Counted from the first letter of the stretch, positions 25,067-35,332 are shown. The stretch: 64,000 nucleotides of DNA from Tenacibaculum sp. MAR_2009_124 (GCF_900105455.1 NZ_FNSF01000001.1:935001-999000); one strand, 5' to 3'. Notes: a model not told the origin generated them from the sequence alone. A program made the numbers and translations.

Positions 25067-25561
25067 TTATACCAAAGCTTTAATCATCCATACATTACAA
25101 GAATAATGTCCTGTATTACCTATAGGTTTATCAATATTTATAAAACCATTTTTTTTATACAAAGCTCTTGCTGCCTCCATATATGGCATGGTTTCTAAGT
25201 AGCATTGCTCAAAACCTTGTTTTCGGGCATTCTCTAAGCAATGATTAATTAACGCACTGCCCAAACCTTTACCTCTTGTAATAGGTAAGAAATACATTTT
25301 TTGTAATTCACAAATATTCTTATCAGTTCCTTCAAGCTTAGAATAACCAGCACCACCGACTACAGCATTGTTATGTTCAATAACATAATAGTGTCCAGTT
25401 AAATTCTGGTAAGTTTCATACATTTCATCGGTTGCTTTATCTTCATAAGCAGTACCTGTTTTAGGAACACCAAATTCTGTTAATACATTTCTGATTAACT
25501 TAGCAACTTCAAGATTGTCATCTGGTTTTATTTCTCTTATAATAAAATCTGATGGAGTCAT
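25067..25561 (-). CDS. GNAT-family N-acetyltransferase
   Basis: About 164 residues from the ATG at 25561. The longer open frame to 25663 would add 34 poorly conserved residues and overlap the start of the divergent lipoprotein gene. The acetyl-CoA loop ITRGKGLGSALINHCL and LYKKNGFINIDKP are GNAT motifs. Substrate unknown. Co-transcribed with prmC. Confidence 0.85.
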   Translation of the reverse strand: MTPSDFIIREIKPDDNLEVAKLIRNVLTEFGVPKTGTAYEDKATDEMYETYQNLTGHYYVIEHNNAVVGGAGYSKLEGTDKNICELQKMYFLPITRGKGLGSALINHCLENARKQGFEQCYLETMPYMEAARALYKKNGFINIDKPIGNTGHYSCNVWMIKALV

Positions 25562-25607
25562 ATGAATATGGTATTTTTGTGTTGCAATATACCTAAAAAA
25601 AGAAATA

Positions 25608-26075
25608 ATGAGGATTAGAAAAATTACTTGTTTTTTATTTATTGTAATATTGGTTGGATGCAAAATTAATGAAACACCTACATTTTTGAAATTAGATGAC
25701 TTAAATGTGGTTAGCGTTGATGCGAATCAAATTATTTTAGCAGGAAATGCTCTGTTTGATAATCCAAATCACATTGGAGGTAAAATGACTATTGAAGGAT
25801 TGAATGTAATTTTAAATAAAGCGAAATTGGCGAATGTGGAATCGGAAGAATTTGATATTCCAATGCTCGATGAATTTGCCATACCTTTTAATATAAGTAT
25901 TCCTGTTTTAGATTTATATGTAAATGATAAGAATAACTTAGTTAAAGGAATCATAGATTCTTTATTAAAAAAAACTGTAAAACTCCATTTTAAAGGTGTT
26001 ATAACGTATAGACTTCTTGATTTTACATCGAATTATACTGTTGATGAAGAAAAAGAAATTGAAATTAAAATATAA
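25608..26075 (+). CDS. LEA2-like lipoprotein
   Basis: 155 residues with a lipoprotein signal (FIVILVGC, lipid Cys near residue 18). The body is a beta sandwich of the LEA type 2/Water-stress family, with N-containing strand patterns (GNALFDNPNHIGGKMTI, FNISIPVLDLYV). Probably periplasmic and structural. Nine bases before ribD. Confidence 0.75.
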   Translation: MRIRKITCFLFIVILVGCKINETPTFLKLDDLNVVSVDANQIILAGNALFDNPNHIGGKMTIEGLNVILNKAKLANVESEEFDIPMLDEFAIPFNISIPVLDLYVNDKNNLVKGIIDSLLKKTVKLHFKGVITYRLLDFTSNYTVDEEKEIEIKI

Positions 26076-26083
26076 GGTTAGAA

Positions 26084-27124
26084 TTGAGCTTGAATCATGA
26101 AAAATACATAGCGCGCTGTTTAGAATTGGCTAAAATGGGATTAGGTAAAACAAGACCAAATCCTTCTGTAGGAGCAGTCGTCGTTTATGAAGATAAAATA
26201 ATAGGAGAAGGATTTACCTCTCCGTATGGAGGACCTCATGCTGAGGTGAATGCAATTAATTCCGTTAAGCAGCAAGAGTTACTTGAAAAGGCCATAATAT
26301 ATGTAACCTTAGAGCCTTGCTCACATTATGGAAAAACACCTCCCTGTGCCGATTTAATTGTTGCCAAGAAAATACCCAGTGTTGTTATAGGATGTATTGA
26401 TACCAATTCACTCGTCGCTGGAAAGGGAATAAAACGACTGGAAAAAGCAGGTTGTAATGTTACAGTAGGAGTGCTTGAAGAAGAATGTTTTGAGCATCAC
26501 AAGCGTTTTTTTACAGTACAAAATAAACAAAGGCCTTATATAATTTTGAAATGGGCAGAAACTAAAAATGGTTATATAGCTCCATTGACAAAAGAGAAGT
26601 CGGAACCAGTTTGGATATCGAATCGGTATTCCCAGCAATTAGTGCATAAATGGAGAAGTCAAGAACATGCAATTTTAGTTGGAACCAATACGGTTCGTTT
26701 AGATAATCCTTCGTTAAATGTTAGAAGCTGGAAAGGTAATAATCCTGTGAGAGTTATTATCGACAGATATTTGAAACTACCTTTAAACAGTAACGTGTTT
26801 TCAAAAGATCAGCAAACTATTGTAATCTGTGAAAAATCTACGGATAATAGAGAAGGTATTATGTATGAAACTATCGATTTTTCTAAGGATTTAGTAATAG
26901 GGCTGGTAGCGGTTCTTAATAAGCATAAAATTCAATCAATTATAATTGAAGGAGGTACCAAAACATTGCAACAGTTTATAGATAGTAATTTGTGGGATGA
27001 GGCAAAAGTATTTATTGGAGAAGGAGAGTTTGATGATGGCATAAAAGGACCGGTTTTAAAAGCCAGAGTAAAAGAAGAAAAAAGAAATATTAACGATATA
27101 ATAACGATATATAGGAATGATTAA
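26084..27124 (+). CDS. ribD: Bifunctional riboflavin deaminase-reductase
   Basis: 346 residues; deaminates and reduces the pyrimidine in riboflavin synthesis. The zinc motif of the deaminase is His52-Ala-Glu54 and Cys79/Cys88 (EPCSHYGKTPPC). The C-terminal reductase half runs from about 150 and contains GTNTVRLDNPSLNVR and IIEGGTKTLQQF. The start is TTG: TTG 26084 (used) or TTG 26090 both precede the conserved RCLELA; there is no ATG. Overlaps the HAD gene by 8 bases. Confidence 0.93.
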   Translation: MSLNHEKYIARCLELAKMGLGKTRPNPSVGAVVVYEDKIIGEGFTSPYGGPHAEVNAINSVKQQELLEKAIIYVTLEPCSHYGKTPPCADLIVAKKIPSVVIGCIDTNSLVAGKGIKRLEKAGCNVTVGVLEEECFEHHKRFFTVQNKQRPYIILKWAETKNGYIAPLTKEKSEPVWISNRYSQQLVHKWRSQEHAILVGTNTVRLDNPSLNVRSWKGNNPVRVIIDRYLKLPLNSNVFSKDQQTIVICEKSTDNREGIMYETIDFSKDLVIGLVAVLNKHKIQSIIIEGGTKTLQQFIDSNLWDEAKVFIGEGEFDDGIKGPVLKARVKEEKRNINDIITIYRND

Positions 27125-27725
27125 AAATATCATTTTCGATTTTGGAGATGTTTTCATCAATTTAGATAAGCAGGCTACTTACAGAGAGTTGGCTAAATTA
27201 GGAGTTACAGAAATTACCGAAGAAATGATGCAAGTCTATTATAATTATGAAATGGGATTGATGAGTACTGAGGAGTTTGTCGGTTTTTTTCATAATAGAT
27301 TTAGTATTAGTAAAGAAAATTTAAAAGATGCATGGAATGCAATTTTACTTGATTTTCCGCTTCATAGACTGCAATTTTTGAAAGAATTATCTGAAAATAC
27401 TAAGTACAGATTGTTTTTGTTAAGTAACACAAACGACTTACATATTTCTTGGATACAGAGAGATTGGGGAGATCAATTGTACAATGAATTTAAAGTTTTG
27501 TTTGAGAAGTTTTATTTATCTCATGAAATAAACTTGCGAAAGCCGAATGCTAATATTTATGAATTTGTTTTGAATGAAAACAACTTAATTCCTGAAGAAA
27601 CAGTTTTTATTGATGACACAGAGGAAAATACAGTAGCTGCTGAAAAACTGGGCATAAAAACATGGAATATAAATCCAGAAAATGAAGATGTTATTAATTT
27701 GTTAGAAAGGGATATATTTAAATAG
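27117..27725 (+). CDS. HAD-superfamily hydrolase, subfamily IA
   Basis: 202 residues. Motif I IIFDFGDVFINLD (Asp-Phe-Gly variant, as in YihX-like enzymes), motif II LLSNTNDLH, motif III Lys region NLRKPNANIY, motif IV VFIDDTEENTVAAEKLG. Small-molecule phosphatase; it may supply the ribD product dephosphorylation step, an inference from the overlap with ribD. Next gene starts one base after its stop. Confidence 0.85.
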   Translation: MIKNIIFDFGDVFINLDKQATYRELAKLGVTEITEEMMQVYYNYEMGLMSTEEFVGFFHNRFSISKENLKDAWNAILLDFPLHRLQFLKELSENTKYRLFLLSNTNDLHISWIQRDWGDQLYNEFKVLFEKFYLSHEINLRKPNANIYEFVLNENNLIPEETVFIDDTEENTVAAEKLGIKTWNINPENEDVINLLERDIFK

Positions 27726-27726
27726 C

Positions 27727-28587
27727 ATGCTACATCTTATACTAAGTATATTATTTTCCACATCATTATTCGCAATTTTTAAATATTTCGGTATTTATAA
27801 GGTAAACACGCTACAGGCAATTGTAGTAAATTATATAGTTGCGTTTTTTCTGGGAATGTTATCGGCAAATACTATCGGAGCCATTGGAACTATAAGTAGT
27901 CAACCTTGGTTTTTAGGAGCTGTTGTTTTGGGCTTACTGTTTGTTACAGTGTTTTTTGTTATGGCAAAAACGGCTCAGTATAATGGAGTCTCTGTGGCTT
28001 CAATTGCAGGGAAAATGTCTGTGGTAGTGCCTATTGTTTTTGGAATTATATTGTACAAGGAAAGTGTTACTTTTTTTAAAGTAGTAGGAATTATAACTGC
28101 ACTAGTGGCAGTATACTTGTCTTCTGCAAAAGACACCAAATCTAATAGTAAAGGAAGTTTCTTATTTCCGGTTTTACTTTTTTTAGGGTCAGGAGTTATA
28201 GATACTACATTAAAATATGTTGAAACCAATTATGTATCGCATAGCGATGTGGATTTCTTTTCAGGGAGTCTTTTTGGATTTGCAGCGTTTTTCGGATTAA
28301 TAATTTTAACCATTAAATACTTTGTTACAAAGGAAAAGTTAGAATTAAAAAGTATAATCGCTGGGGTGGTGTTAGGGATACCGAATTACTATTCCATTGT
28401 TTTTTTGGTAAAAGCACTTCAAAATAAAAATTTTGAAAGCTCTGATCTATTTACAATTAATAATGTAGGAATAGTGGTAGTATCAACATTATTAGGGTTA
28501 CTACTGTTTAAGGAATCTTTCAGTACAAAAAATAAAATAGGAGTAATTCTTGCGATAGTCGGGATTATTTTAGTTACCATAGCCTAA
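27727..28587 (+). CDS. EamA/DMT-family transporter
   Basis: 286 residues with about ten membrane helices and the two EamA halves (about 1-135 and 145-286). Substrate unknown. Tightly packed: one base after the HAD gene and one-base overlap with the IMPACT gene (TAATG). Confidence 0.88.
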   Translation: MLHLILSILFSTSLFAIFKYFGIYKVNTLQAIVVNYIVAFFLGMLSANTIGAIGTISSQPWFLGAVVLGLLFVTVFFVMAKTAQYNGVSVASIAGKMSVVVPIVFGIILYKESVTFFKVVGIITALVAVYLSSAKDTKSNSKGSFLFPVLLFLGSGVIDTTLKYVETNYVSHSDVDFFSGSLFGFAAFFGLIILTIKYFVTKEKLELKSIIAGVVLGIPNYYSIVFLVKALQNKNFESSDLFTINNVGIVVVSTLLGLLLFKESFSTKNKIGVILAIVGIILVTIA

Positions 28588-29204
28588 TGAGTGAAGAGAT
28601 AAAAGATACATATAAAACACTAACGAAACCTTCCGAAGAAACACTTTTTAAAGATAGAAATAGCAAGTTTTTTGGATATGCTTTTCCAGTGTTAACGGAA
28701 GAAGATATTAAAGAAAGACTAGGAGAGTTAAGAAAGATACATCATACGGCCAGACATCATTGTTACGCATGGCAACTAGGAACAGAAAACTTTAGATTTA
28801 GGGCAAATGATGATGGTGAACCTAGTAACTCAGCAGGACAACCAATTTATGGTCAAATTCAGGCGTTTGATGTTACCAATGTTTTAATTGTTTCTGTACG
28901 CTATTTTGGAGGAACAAAATTAGGAGTGGGAGGTTTAATAAATGCATATAGAGCGTCAGCACAACAAGCTTTAGAAGCATCTGAAATTATTGAAAAAACT
29001 ATTGATGTTCTTTATAAGTTGAATTTTGGGTACGATATGATGAATAAAGTCCAAAGAATAATTAAAGAACGCAAACTTACCATTGTTAATCAAAAATTAG
29101 AGATGGATTGCGAGTACACAATTTCTGTTCGGAAAAAAGAAGCACAACAAATTTTTGATGTTTTCGAAGCTTTGTTTAAAGTAGAAATAAAGGAATTGGA
29201 TTAG
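28587..29204 (+). CDS. YigZ/IMPACT-family protein
   Basis: 205 residues. The N-terminal UPF0029 domain has the signature RHHCYAWQLG ... DDGEPSNSAGQPIYG and the strand-helix FGGTKLGVGGLINAYR. The last ~70 residues are a DUF1949-like RRM fold. Family members bind RNA or modulate GCN2 in eukaryotes; the bacterial role is not settled. Confidence 0.93.
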   Translation: MSEEIKDTYKTLTKPSEETLFKDRNSKFFGYAFPVLTEEDIKERLGELRKIHHTARHHCYAWQLGTENFRFRANDDGEPSNSAGQPIYGQIQAFDVTNVLIVSVRYFGGTKLGVGGLINAYRASAQQALEASEIIEKTIDVLYKLNFGYDMMNKVQRIIKERKLTIVNQKLEMDCEYTISVRKKEAQQIFDVFEALFKVEIKELD

Positions 29205-29389
29205 GAATGTGCTTGCTTTATAAATGATTAGAGAATTATTGTTTAAAATTAATTAAATACGAAAGAGAATAAATTAGTACCGTATTATTTGTTGCAATTT
29301 TGTTGTTAAAGACATGTTAAATACATTTCTTTCGTAAAATCATTTTAATGATTTGTTCTAAATTGTCTTTCAAATAAACTATATACAGC

Positions 29390-31807
29390 ATGAAAAAACT
29401 AATTATTACTCTATCTTTTGCAGCGATCGTCTGCTCTGGATATGCCCAAGAAAATTTAACGTACCAAAAACCTTCTAAAGAAATTTTAGACTTGGTTGAT
29501 GTACCAAGAAGACCGGGTATCCGTATTGATGGAAAGAATGAAACATTCCTTTTACTAGGAAGAGATGGTTATAAATCTATTGAAGAATTATCTAAGAAGG
29601 AACTTCGTTTGGGAGGCTTAAGAATTGACCCAAAAACGAATATTTCTAGTAGAGCAAGTTACTACACCAATATTACCATCAAAAAAATTAAAGAAAACAG
29701 AGAAATTAAAGTAACAGGATTACCAGAAAAAGCAAAAATTGCTAATTTACAATGGTCTCCTGACTATAGTAAATTTGCATTTACCAATACTTCAGAAGCA
29801 GGGGTAGAGCTTTGGGTGGGTGATGTAGTAACAGCAAAGGCTCGTAAACTAACTGAAGCTGTACTTAATGCTAATATTCGTGGTGTATATACATGGTTTA
29901 AAAATGGACAATCTATGTTAGTGCGTTATTTAGCCAAGAATAAAAAATCGTTAATTGATACTCAAGTTGCAGTACCTACAGGTCCCATTGTCTCAGTTAG
30001 TGATGGAGTAAAAGCACAAAACAGGACTTATCAGGACTTATTAAAAACACCGAATGATGAATCTAATTTTGAGCTTCTAGCAACTTCAGAATTAAAAAAA
30101 GTATCATTAAATGGGGCTGTTGAGACTTGGGCTAAGGCAGACATGTATACGCGTATGAGTTTATCACCGAATGGAGAATATATATTATTGACCAAAATTA
30201 AAAAGCCGTTTTCTTATTTAGTTACATACAATCGTTTTCCAAAAGAGACTGCGATTTATACAAAAGACGGGAATCTAATAAAAGTGATTAATGATGTTCC
30301 TTTAGATGAAGTTCGTCCAAAAGGTTTTATGGCAACTAGGGCAGGAAAAAGAAATATTCGATGGCGTAGTGATCAAACGGCTACTTTATATTGGGCAGAA
30401 GCTTTAGATAAAGGAGATCCAGCTATTAAAGTTCCTTTTAGAGATGAGGTTTTTGAATTAAAGGCACCTTTTAACGGTACACCTAAATCAATTTTAAAAA
30501 CAATCAATCGTTTTTCATCAATTCAATGGTCTAATAAAAAAGATATTGCCTTTGCATACGATTATTGGTGGAATACAAGGAACGTAAAAACGTATCAATT
30601 TAATCCAGAAAATATCAATCAGAAACCAATCATTTTCTCTGATAGAAATTACCAAGATCGATATAGCGACCCAGGAGATTTTGTAACAAATAAAAATGAA
30701 CTAGGTAATGACGTAGTTATAATAGAAAAAGGGAAGGTATATTTAATTGGAAGCGGATATACTAAAAAGGGTAAATTTCCTTTTGTAGATACCTATTCCT
30801 TAAAAGCAAAAGCAACTAAGAGAATTTACCAATCTGCTTATACAGATAAAGTTGAAGATATTTACTTTGCTGTTGATTTAAAAAAGAAAATATTTTTAAC
30901 TAGTTTAGAGTCTAAATCTGAGATTCCAAATTATTATTTTAAAAACCTTAAAACAAAGAAGATAGTTCCAATAACAAAATTTGAAAACCCATTTAAAAGT
31001 ATTCAAAATATTCATAAAGAAGTTGTTAAGTATAAGAGAGAAGATGGCTTAGAGTTGACGGGAACTTTGTATTTACCAGTTGGATATGATACGACTAAAA
31101 AGAAAAAAATGCCTATGATTTTATGGGCATATCCACGAGAGTTTAAGGATAAGAAAAGTGCTTCACAAACAACAAATAATTCAAATAGTTTTACGTATCC
31201 AAATTATGGATCAATGATTTATTGGGTAACAAAAGGATATGTTGTTTTAGATAAAGCAGCATTTCCAATCATAGGAGAAGGAGATGAAGAACCAAATGAT
31301 TCATTCAGAAAACAATTAGTCGCAAATGCAAAAGCTGCTATTGATGCGATTGATGAATTGGGATATATTGATAGAGAAAGAGTTGCAGTGGGAGGACATT
31401 CTTATGGAGCTTTTATGACAGCCAATTTATTGTCACATTCAAATTTATTTGCCGCGGGAATTGCTAGAAGCGGTGCTTATAATAGAACTTTAACTCCATT
31501 TGGGTTTCAAAGTGAAGAAAGAAATTATTGGGAGGCACCAGAAGTCTATTATAAAATGTCGCCATTTATGCACGCAGATAAAATGAAAACGCCTTTGTTA
31601 CTGATCCATGGAAAAGCAGATAATAATTCAGGAACTTATCCATTACAGAGTGAGCGATATTTCAATGCATTAAAAGGGCTGGGAGCCACAACGCGCTTGG
31701 TTATGTTGCCAAAAGAGAGTCATGGCTATAGTGCCAAAGAATCGATTCTTCATATGCTTTGGGAACAAGAACAATGGTTAGATACCTATGTAAAGAATAA
31801 AAAGTAA
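29390..31807 (+). CDS. Secreted S9 prolyl oligopeptidase-family peptidase
   Basis: 805 residues with a signal peptide (ends YAQ at about residue 19). A seven-blade-like beta-propeller (about 100-540) precedes an alpha/beta hydrolase domain. The Ser nucleophile is in GGHSYGAFMTA (GxSxG), the Asp in HGKADNNSG and the His in ESHGYSAKES. The catalytic Asp loop and length suit the glutamyl endopeptidase-like S9 subfamily. No T9SS tail. Exported to the periplasm. Confidence 0.92.
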   Translation: MKKLIITLSFAAIVCSGYAQENLTYQKPSKEILDLVDVPRRPGIRIDGKNETFLLLGRDGYKSIEELSKKELRLGGLRIDPKTNISSRASYYTNITIKKIKENREIKVTGLPEKAKIANLQWSPDYSKFAFTNTSEAGVELWVGDVVTAKARKLTEAVLNANIRGVYTWFKNGQSMLVRYLAKNKKSLIDTQVAVPTGPIVSVSDGVKAQNRTYQDLLKTPNDESNFELLATSELKKVSLNGAVETWAKADMYTRMSLSPNGEYILLTKIKKPFSYLVTYNRFPKETAIYTKDGNLIKVINDVPLDEVRPKGFMATRAGKRNIRWRSDQTATLYWAEALDKGDPAIKVPFRDEVFELKAPFNGTPKSILKTINRFSSIQWSNKKDIAFAYDYWWNTRNVKTYQFNPENINQKPIIFSDRNYQDRYSDPGDFVTNKNELGNDVVIIEKGKVYLIGSGYTKKGKFPFVDTYSLKAKATKRIYQSAYTDKVEDIYFAVDLKKKIFLTSLESKSEIPNYYFKNLKTKKIVPITKFENPFKSIQNIHKEVVKYKREDGLELTGTLYLPVGYDTTKKKKMPMILWAYPREFKDKKSASQTTNNSNSFTYPNYGSMIYWVTKGYVVLDKAAFPIIGEGDEEPNDSFRKQLVANAKAAIDAIDELGYIDRERVAVGGHSYGAFMTANLLSHSNLFAAGIARSGAYNRTLTPFGFQSEERNYWEAPEVYYKMSPFMHADKMKTPLLLIHGKADNNSGTYPLQSERYFNALKGLGATTRLVMLPKESHGYSAKESILHMLWEQEQWLDTYVKNKK

Positions 31808-31821
31808 CTAATTCAATTTAT

Positions 31822-31858
31822 AAAAAAGGGTATTCTGTTTATCGGAATACCCTTTTTT
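31822..31858. terminator. Intrinsic terminator
   Basis: AAAAAAGGGTATTC / GAATACCCTTTTTT, 14 bp stem with a nine-base loop, after the S9 peptidase gene. Confidence 0.9.
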
Positions 31859-32217
31859 ATTTAGCACTCGTTTAATTTTTTTTGAGTTTAAACGAGTACC
31901 AAGCATAAACTATAACTATTATCCTTTAGTTACATACATTCTTTAAACTAATAAATGATTCAAAATATTGATTTTTAAATATTTAAGATTAATTTAGCTT
32001 TAGCGTATTCATCGAAAGTATAATACCAGTTATGTTTTAAAATTACTCAAAAAGTAAAATGATAAGCTTTTCTGATAGACAAGACATAAAAAGGGGCATA
32101 ACTTTAGCTATGGTCATTTTTTTTAACGAAGTATAGCCGTAAAAGAGATTGTTTTATTGAGTAATATAGAAAGGTAAATGGTGTATAATATGCAACTGTT
32201 GAAAAAGTAAAAGGGGG
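31859..32217. other. Non-coding spacer with stacked inverted repeats
   Basis: Holds a perfect 10 bp hairpin (ACTCGTTTAA 31866-31875 / TTAAACGAGT 31888-31897) and, further on, nested pairs ATTACTCAA (32042-32050)/TTGAGTAAT (32157-32165) and AAAATGA (32056-32062)/TCATTTT (32114-32120). The latter could form a structured leader of the following membrane-protein gene. Confidence 0.45.
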
Positions 32218-33291
32218 ATGATAAAAAAAGTAACGAAGTATCTGAGCATATTTATTACTGGGGCCGTAATAATTATTGTATTTGTATTAGGTGTTTATAA
32301 ATATGAAATAGCCAATTATATAGAACTAAGTAAAATGTATGGTATTAACCCAATGTATCTCTATTTCAGATATAAAACTGTTAATACAATCTTCAGTGTT
32401 GCTTTTACTTTTTTTGCTTTAATTCTTTTGTCTATTTTAATAATTCAGTATCTGAAAGTACGTTCTCATGAGTCGAAAATTTTAAAATTTGTACTCATTA
32501 TATCAATGTTATTGGTGTCTTCTTGTGTAATAGGAGCGTTTCACTGTATAAATTATTACGGTTTTAACTCAAGGTATACAATTTCAAAAGATATTTTAAA
32601 ATATCAGCAGGAGTTAGATAATGAAAAGTTCAATCAAGCCCAAATAACCGTTAGCAAAAAGAAAGAGCTAGTAAGTTTAATAGAAAATAAGATTGGTGAG
32701 TTTAAAAATGATTCTTTAAAGGTTAAGTTTAGAAGTGGTAGCGTTTTTTTTAGCAAAACAAAATATCTTTATAGATATGATGTTGTTTGTCCTAATGAGT
32801 CGTTGGCTATATTTTTTCAAAAATTTCCAGTAAACAGAAGTATTCGTTTTAGTATTAATAAAGAAGAAGAAAAAACAGAGTTTGTTTGTACTCTTCCTGA
32901 TTTAAAAAGTATTGATTTCGTTGCATTAGATTCAATAGGAGGAGATAGAGAGAAATTAATAGAAGTCAATAAGTTTTATAATAGGATAGAACGTTTTAAA
33001 CCTTATAGGAGAGGGAATTTAGTTTCTAAAAATGAGCTTTTAAGTACTACAAAGTTAATAAGACTCGATTTTGATATTGTTAATAATGAATTATTGGCAA
33101 GAAAAAGGGAGTTAAAGGATATTGGAATTTCATGGGATTTATTTATATGGGATACCTTATTGGTATCGGTAGGAAGAGGACAGAATTATTTTAAAGGATT
33201 TTCCTTTACAAGTAGATCGTTAATATTTATTCATGGATTGTTGGTGCTTTTTTCTATCCGGTTAATTTTACCAATTGCTATGAAAAAATAA
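32218..33291 (+). CDS. Four-helix membrane hypothetical protein
   Basis: 357 residues, not recognised. Three N-terminal membrane helices (about 10-30, 60-81, 92-115), a large charged extracytoplasmic or cytoplasmic domain (120-325) rich in Lys/Glu, and a final helix (SLIFIHGLLVLFSIRLILPI). Starts with ATG at 32218 directly after GGGGG, which may serve as a weak ribosome site. Stand-alone gene; orphan-like, no domain seen. Confidence 0.65.
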   Translation: MIKKVTKYLSIFITGAVIIIVFVLGVYKYEIANYIELSKMYGINPMYLYFRYKTVNTIFSVAFTFFALILLSILIIQYLKVRSHESKILKFVLIISMLLVSSCVIGAFHCINYYGFNSRYTISKDILKYQQELDNEKFNQAQITVSKKKELVSLIENKIGEFKNDSLKVKFRSGSVFFSKTKYLYRYDVVCPNESLAIFFQKFPVNRSIRFSINKEEEKTEFVCTLPDLKSIDFVALDSIGGDREKLIEVNKFYNRIERFKPYRRGNLVSKNELLSTTKLIRLDFDIVNNELLARKRELKDIGISWDLFIWDTLLVSVGRGQNYFKGFSFTSRSLIFIHGLLVLFSIRLILPIAMKK

Positions 33292-33373
33292 TAGTTCATA
33301 ACCTTTTCTTTGGAAATGAAGACCCCATAAAAAATTGACCTCCTGTATTCTAGGCTTTTCAAATAAAAATTCG

Positions 33374-33381
33374 TAAATTTG
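33374..33381 (+). promoter_or_regulatory. Candidate -7 element of rpsA
   Basis: TAAATTTG inside TTCGTAAATTTG; a leader of about 120 bases to the start at 33505 would follow. Confidence 0.5.
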
Positions 33382-33504
33382 CACGCCTTTTCACGAGAAC
33401 AGATTTAAAAAGGGTGCATTTTATATTTATATAAGTTTAATTTCTCTTGGCGTTAGTATCGTTAAAAATCTGACTAACAAAAAGATACAAAATATTATTC
33501 AGAC

Positions 33505-35274
33505 ATGTCTGAAGAAACAAAAAACACAGCGGAAGCTGTAAATCCAGCAGAATTTTTAGCAACATTTAATTGGCATAAGTACGAAGAAGGTATTGATGAG
33601 GTAGATGAGTCTAAATTAAAAGAATTTGAGAAAGCATTAGAAGGAACTGTAGGTTTCGTAAATGAGCGTGATGTAATCGAAGGACTTGTTGTTCGTGTAA
33701 CTGATCGTGATGCTATTATCGATATCAATTCTAAATCTGAGGGTGTAATTTCATTAAATGAATTCCGTTACAACCCAAGTTTAGCTGTTGGAGACACGGT
33801 AGAGGTATTAGTTGATAAAAGAGAAGATTCTTCTGGTCAATTGGTATTATCTCACAAAAAAGCACGTGTAATTAAAGCATGGGATCGTGTTAATAATGCT
33901 CACGAAACTGGAGAAATCGTTAACGGTTTTGTTAAGTGTAGAACTCGTGGAGGTATGATCGTTGATGTATTTGGTATTGAAGCTTTCTTACCAGGTTCTC
34001 AAATTGATGTGAAGCCAATTCGCGATTACGATCAATATGTTGAAAAAACTATGGAATTCAAAGTTGTTAAAATCAACCATGAATTTAAAAATGTAGTTGT
34101 ATCTCATAAAGCATTAATCGAAGCTGATTTAGAAGATCAGAAACGTGAAATTATCGGTCAATTAGAAAAAGGACAAGTATTAGAAGGAGTTGTTAAGAAT
34201 GTAACTTCTTATGGTGTATTTGTTGACTTAGGAGGAGTTGATGGATTAATTCACATTACTGATTTATCTTGGTCTCGTATCAACCACCCGAACGAAGTTG
34301 TTGAGTTAGATCAAAGATTAAACGTTGTAATTTTAGACTTCGATGATAATAAGTCAAGAATTCAATTAGGATTAAAACAATTATCTGCTCATCCATGGGA
34401 AGCATTAAATCCAGAATTAAAAGTTGGTGATAATGTTAAAGGTAAAGTAGTTGTTTTAGCTGACTATGGTGCTTTTGTAGAGGTTGAAGATGGTGTTGAA
34501 GGATTAATTCACGTATCTGAAATGTCTTGGTCAACTCATTTACGTTCAGCTCAAGATTTCGTGCAAGTTGGTGACGAAGTTGAGGCTCAAATCTTAACGT
34601 TAGATCGTGAAGAGCGTAAAATGTCTTTAGGTATTAAGCAATTACATCCAGATCCTTGGACAGATATTACTACAAAATATCCTGTAGGTTCTAAGCATTC
34701 AGGAACTGTTCGTAACTACACTAACTTTGGTGTATTCGTAGAGTTAGAAGAAGGAATTGACGGATTAGTTTATATTTCTGACTTATCTTGGACTAAGAAA
34801 ATTAAGCATCCATCTGATTTTGTAACAGTTGGTGATAAATTAGAAGTTCAAGTATTAGAATTAGATGTTGAAAACCGTAAGTTGAACTTAGGTCATAAGC
34901 AAACTCTAGAAAATCCTTGGGATGCTCATGAAACAACGTACGCTATCGGATCAACTCATGATGGAACTATCAAGGAGAAGAATGATAAAGGTGCTACTGT
35001 AGCTTTCGCTGATGGTGTTGAAGCATTTGCTCCAACTCGTTTCTTAGAAAAAGAAGAAGGTGGTAAGTTAGCTAAAGGAGACTCTGTTAAATTCCAGGTT
35101 ACTGAATTTAGTAAAGAATACCGTAGAATTGTTGTTTCTCATACATCTATCTTTAGAGAGGAAGAGCAAAAGAATGTAAAAGCTGCTGCTAAAAAAGCTC
35201 AAGAAGTAGAAAAAACTACTTTAGGAGATATCGGTGGATTAGCTGAATTAAAGAAGAAAATGGAAGGGAAATAA
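33505..35274 (+). CDS. rpsA: 30S ribosomal protein S1
   Basis: 589 residues with six S1 RNA-binding domains (about 50-115, 135-200, 222-290, 308-376, 393-463 and 480-545); repeats such as VVKNVTSYGVFVDLGG and GKVVVLADYGAFVEVED are plain. It brings mRNA to the 30S subunit. This is important in Bacteroidota, which make little use of Shine-Dalgarno pairing. Codon use is visibly more biased (few rare codons) than in neighbouring genes, as expected of a highly expressed gene. Monocistronic. Confidence 0.97.
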   Translation: MSEETKNTAEAVNPAEFLATFNWHKYEEGIDEVDESKLKEFEKALEGTVGFVNERDVIEGLVVRVTDRDAIIDINSKSEGVISLNEFRYNPSLAVGDTVEVLVDKREDSSGQLVLSHKKARVIKAWDRVNNAHETGEIVNGFVKCRTRGGMIVDVFGIEAFLPGSQIDVKPIRDYDQYVEKTMEFKVVKINHEFKNVVVSHKALIEADLEDQKREIIGQLEKGQVLEGVVKNVTSYGVFVDLGGVDGLIHITDLSWSRINHPNEVVELDQRLNVVILDFDDNKSRIQLGLKQLSAHPWEALNPELKVGDNVKGKVVVLADYGAFVEVEDGVEGLIHVSEMSWSTHLRSAQDFVQVGDEVEAQILTLDREERKMSLGIKQLHPDPWTDITTKYPVGSKHSGTVRNYTNFGVFVELEEGIDGLVYISDLSWTKKIKHPSDFVTVGDKLEVQVLELDVENRKLNLGHKQTLENPWDAHETTYAIGSTHDGTIKEKNDKGATVAFADGVEAFAPTRFLEKEEGGKLAKGDSVKFQVTEFSKEYRRIVVSHTSIFREEEQKNVKAAAKKAQEVEKTTLGDIGGLAELKKKMEGK

Positions 35275-35297
35275 TATATTTCCTAACTAATTCATAT

Positions 35298-35332
35298 AAA
35301 ACCGTCTAAAAGTAATTTTAGGCGGTTTTTTC
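35298..35332 (+). terminator. Intrinsic terminator of rpsA
   Basis: AAAACCGTCTAAAA pairs with TTTTAGGCGGTTTT (one G-U pair), loop GTAA, then T-rich. Confidence 0.88.

Noticed and set aside
25562..25663. Extension of the GNAT gene to 25663
   Set aside because: Overlaps the divergent lipoprotein gene start and adds residues not needed for the GNAT fold.
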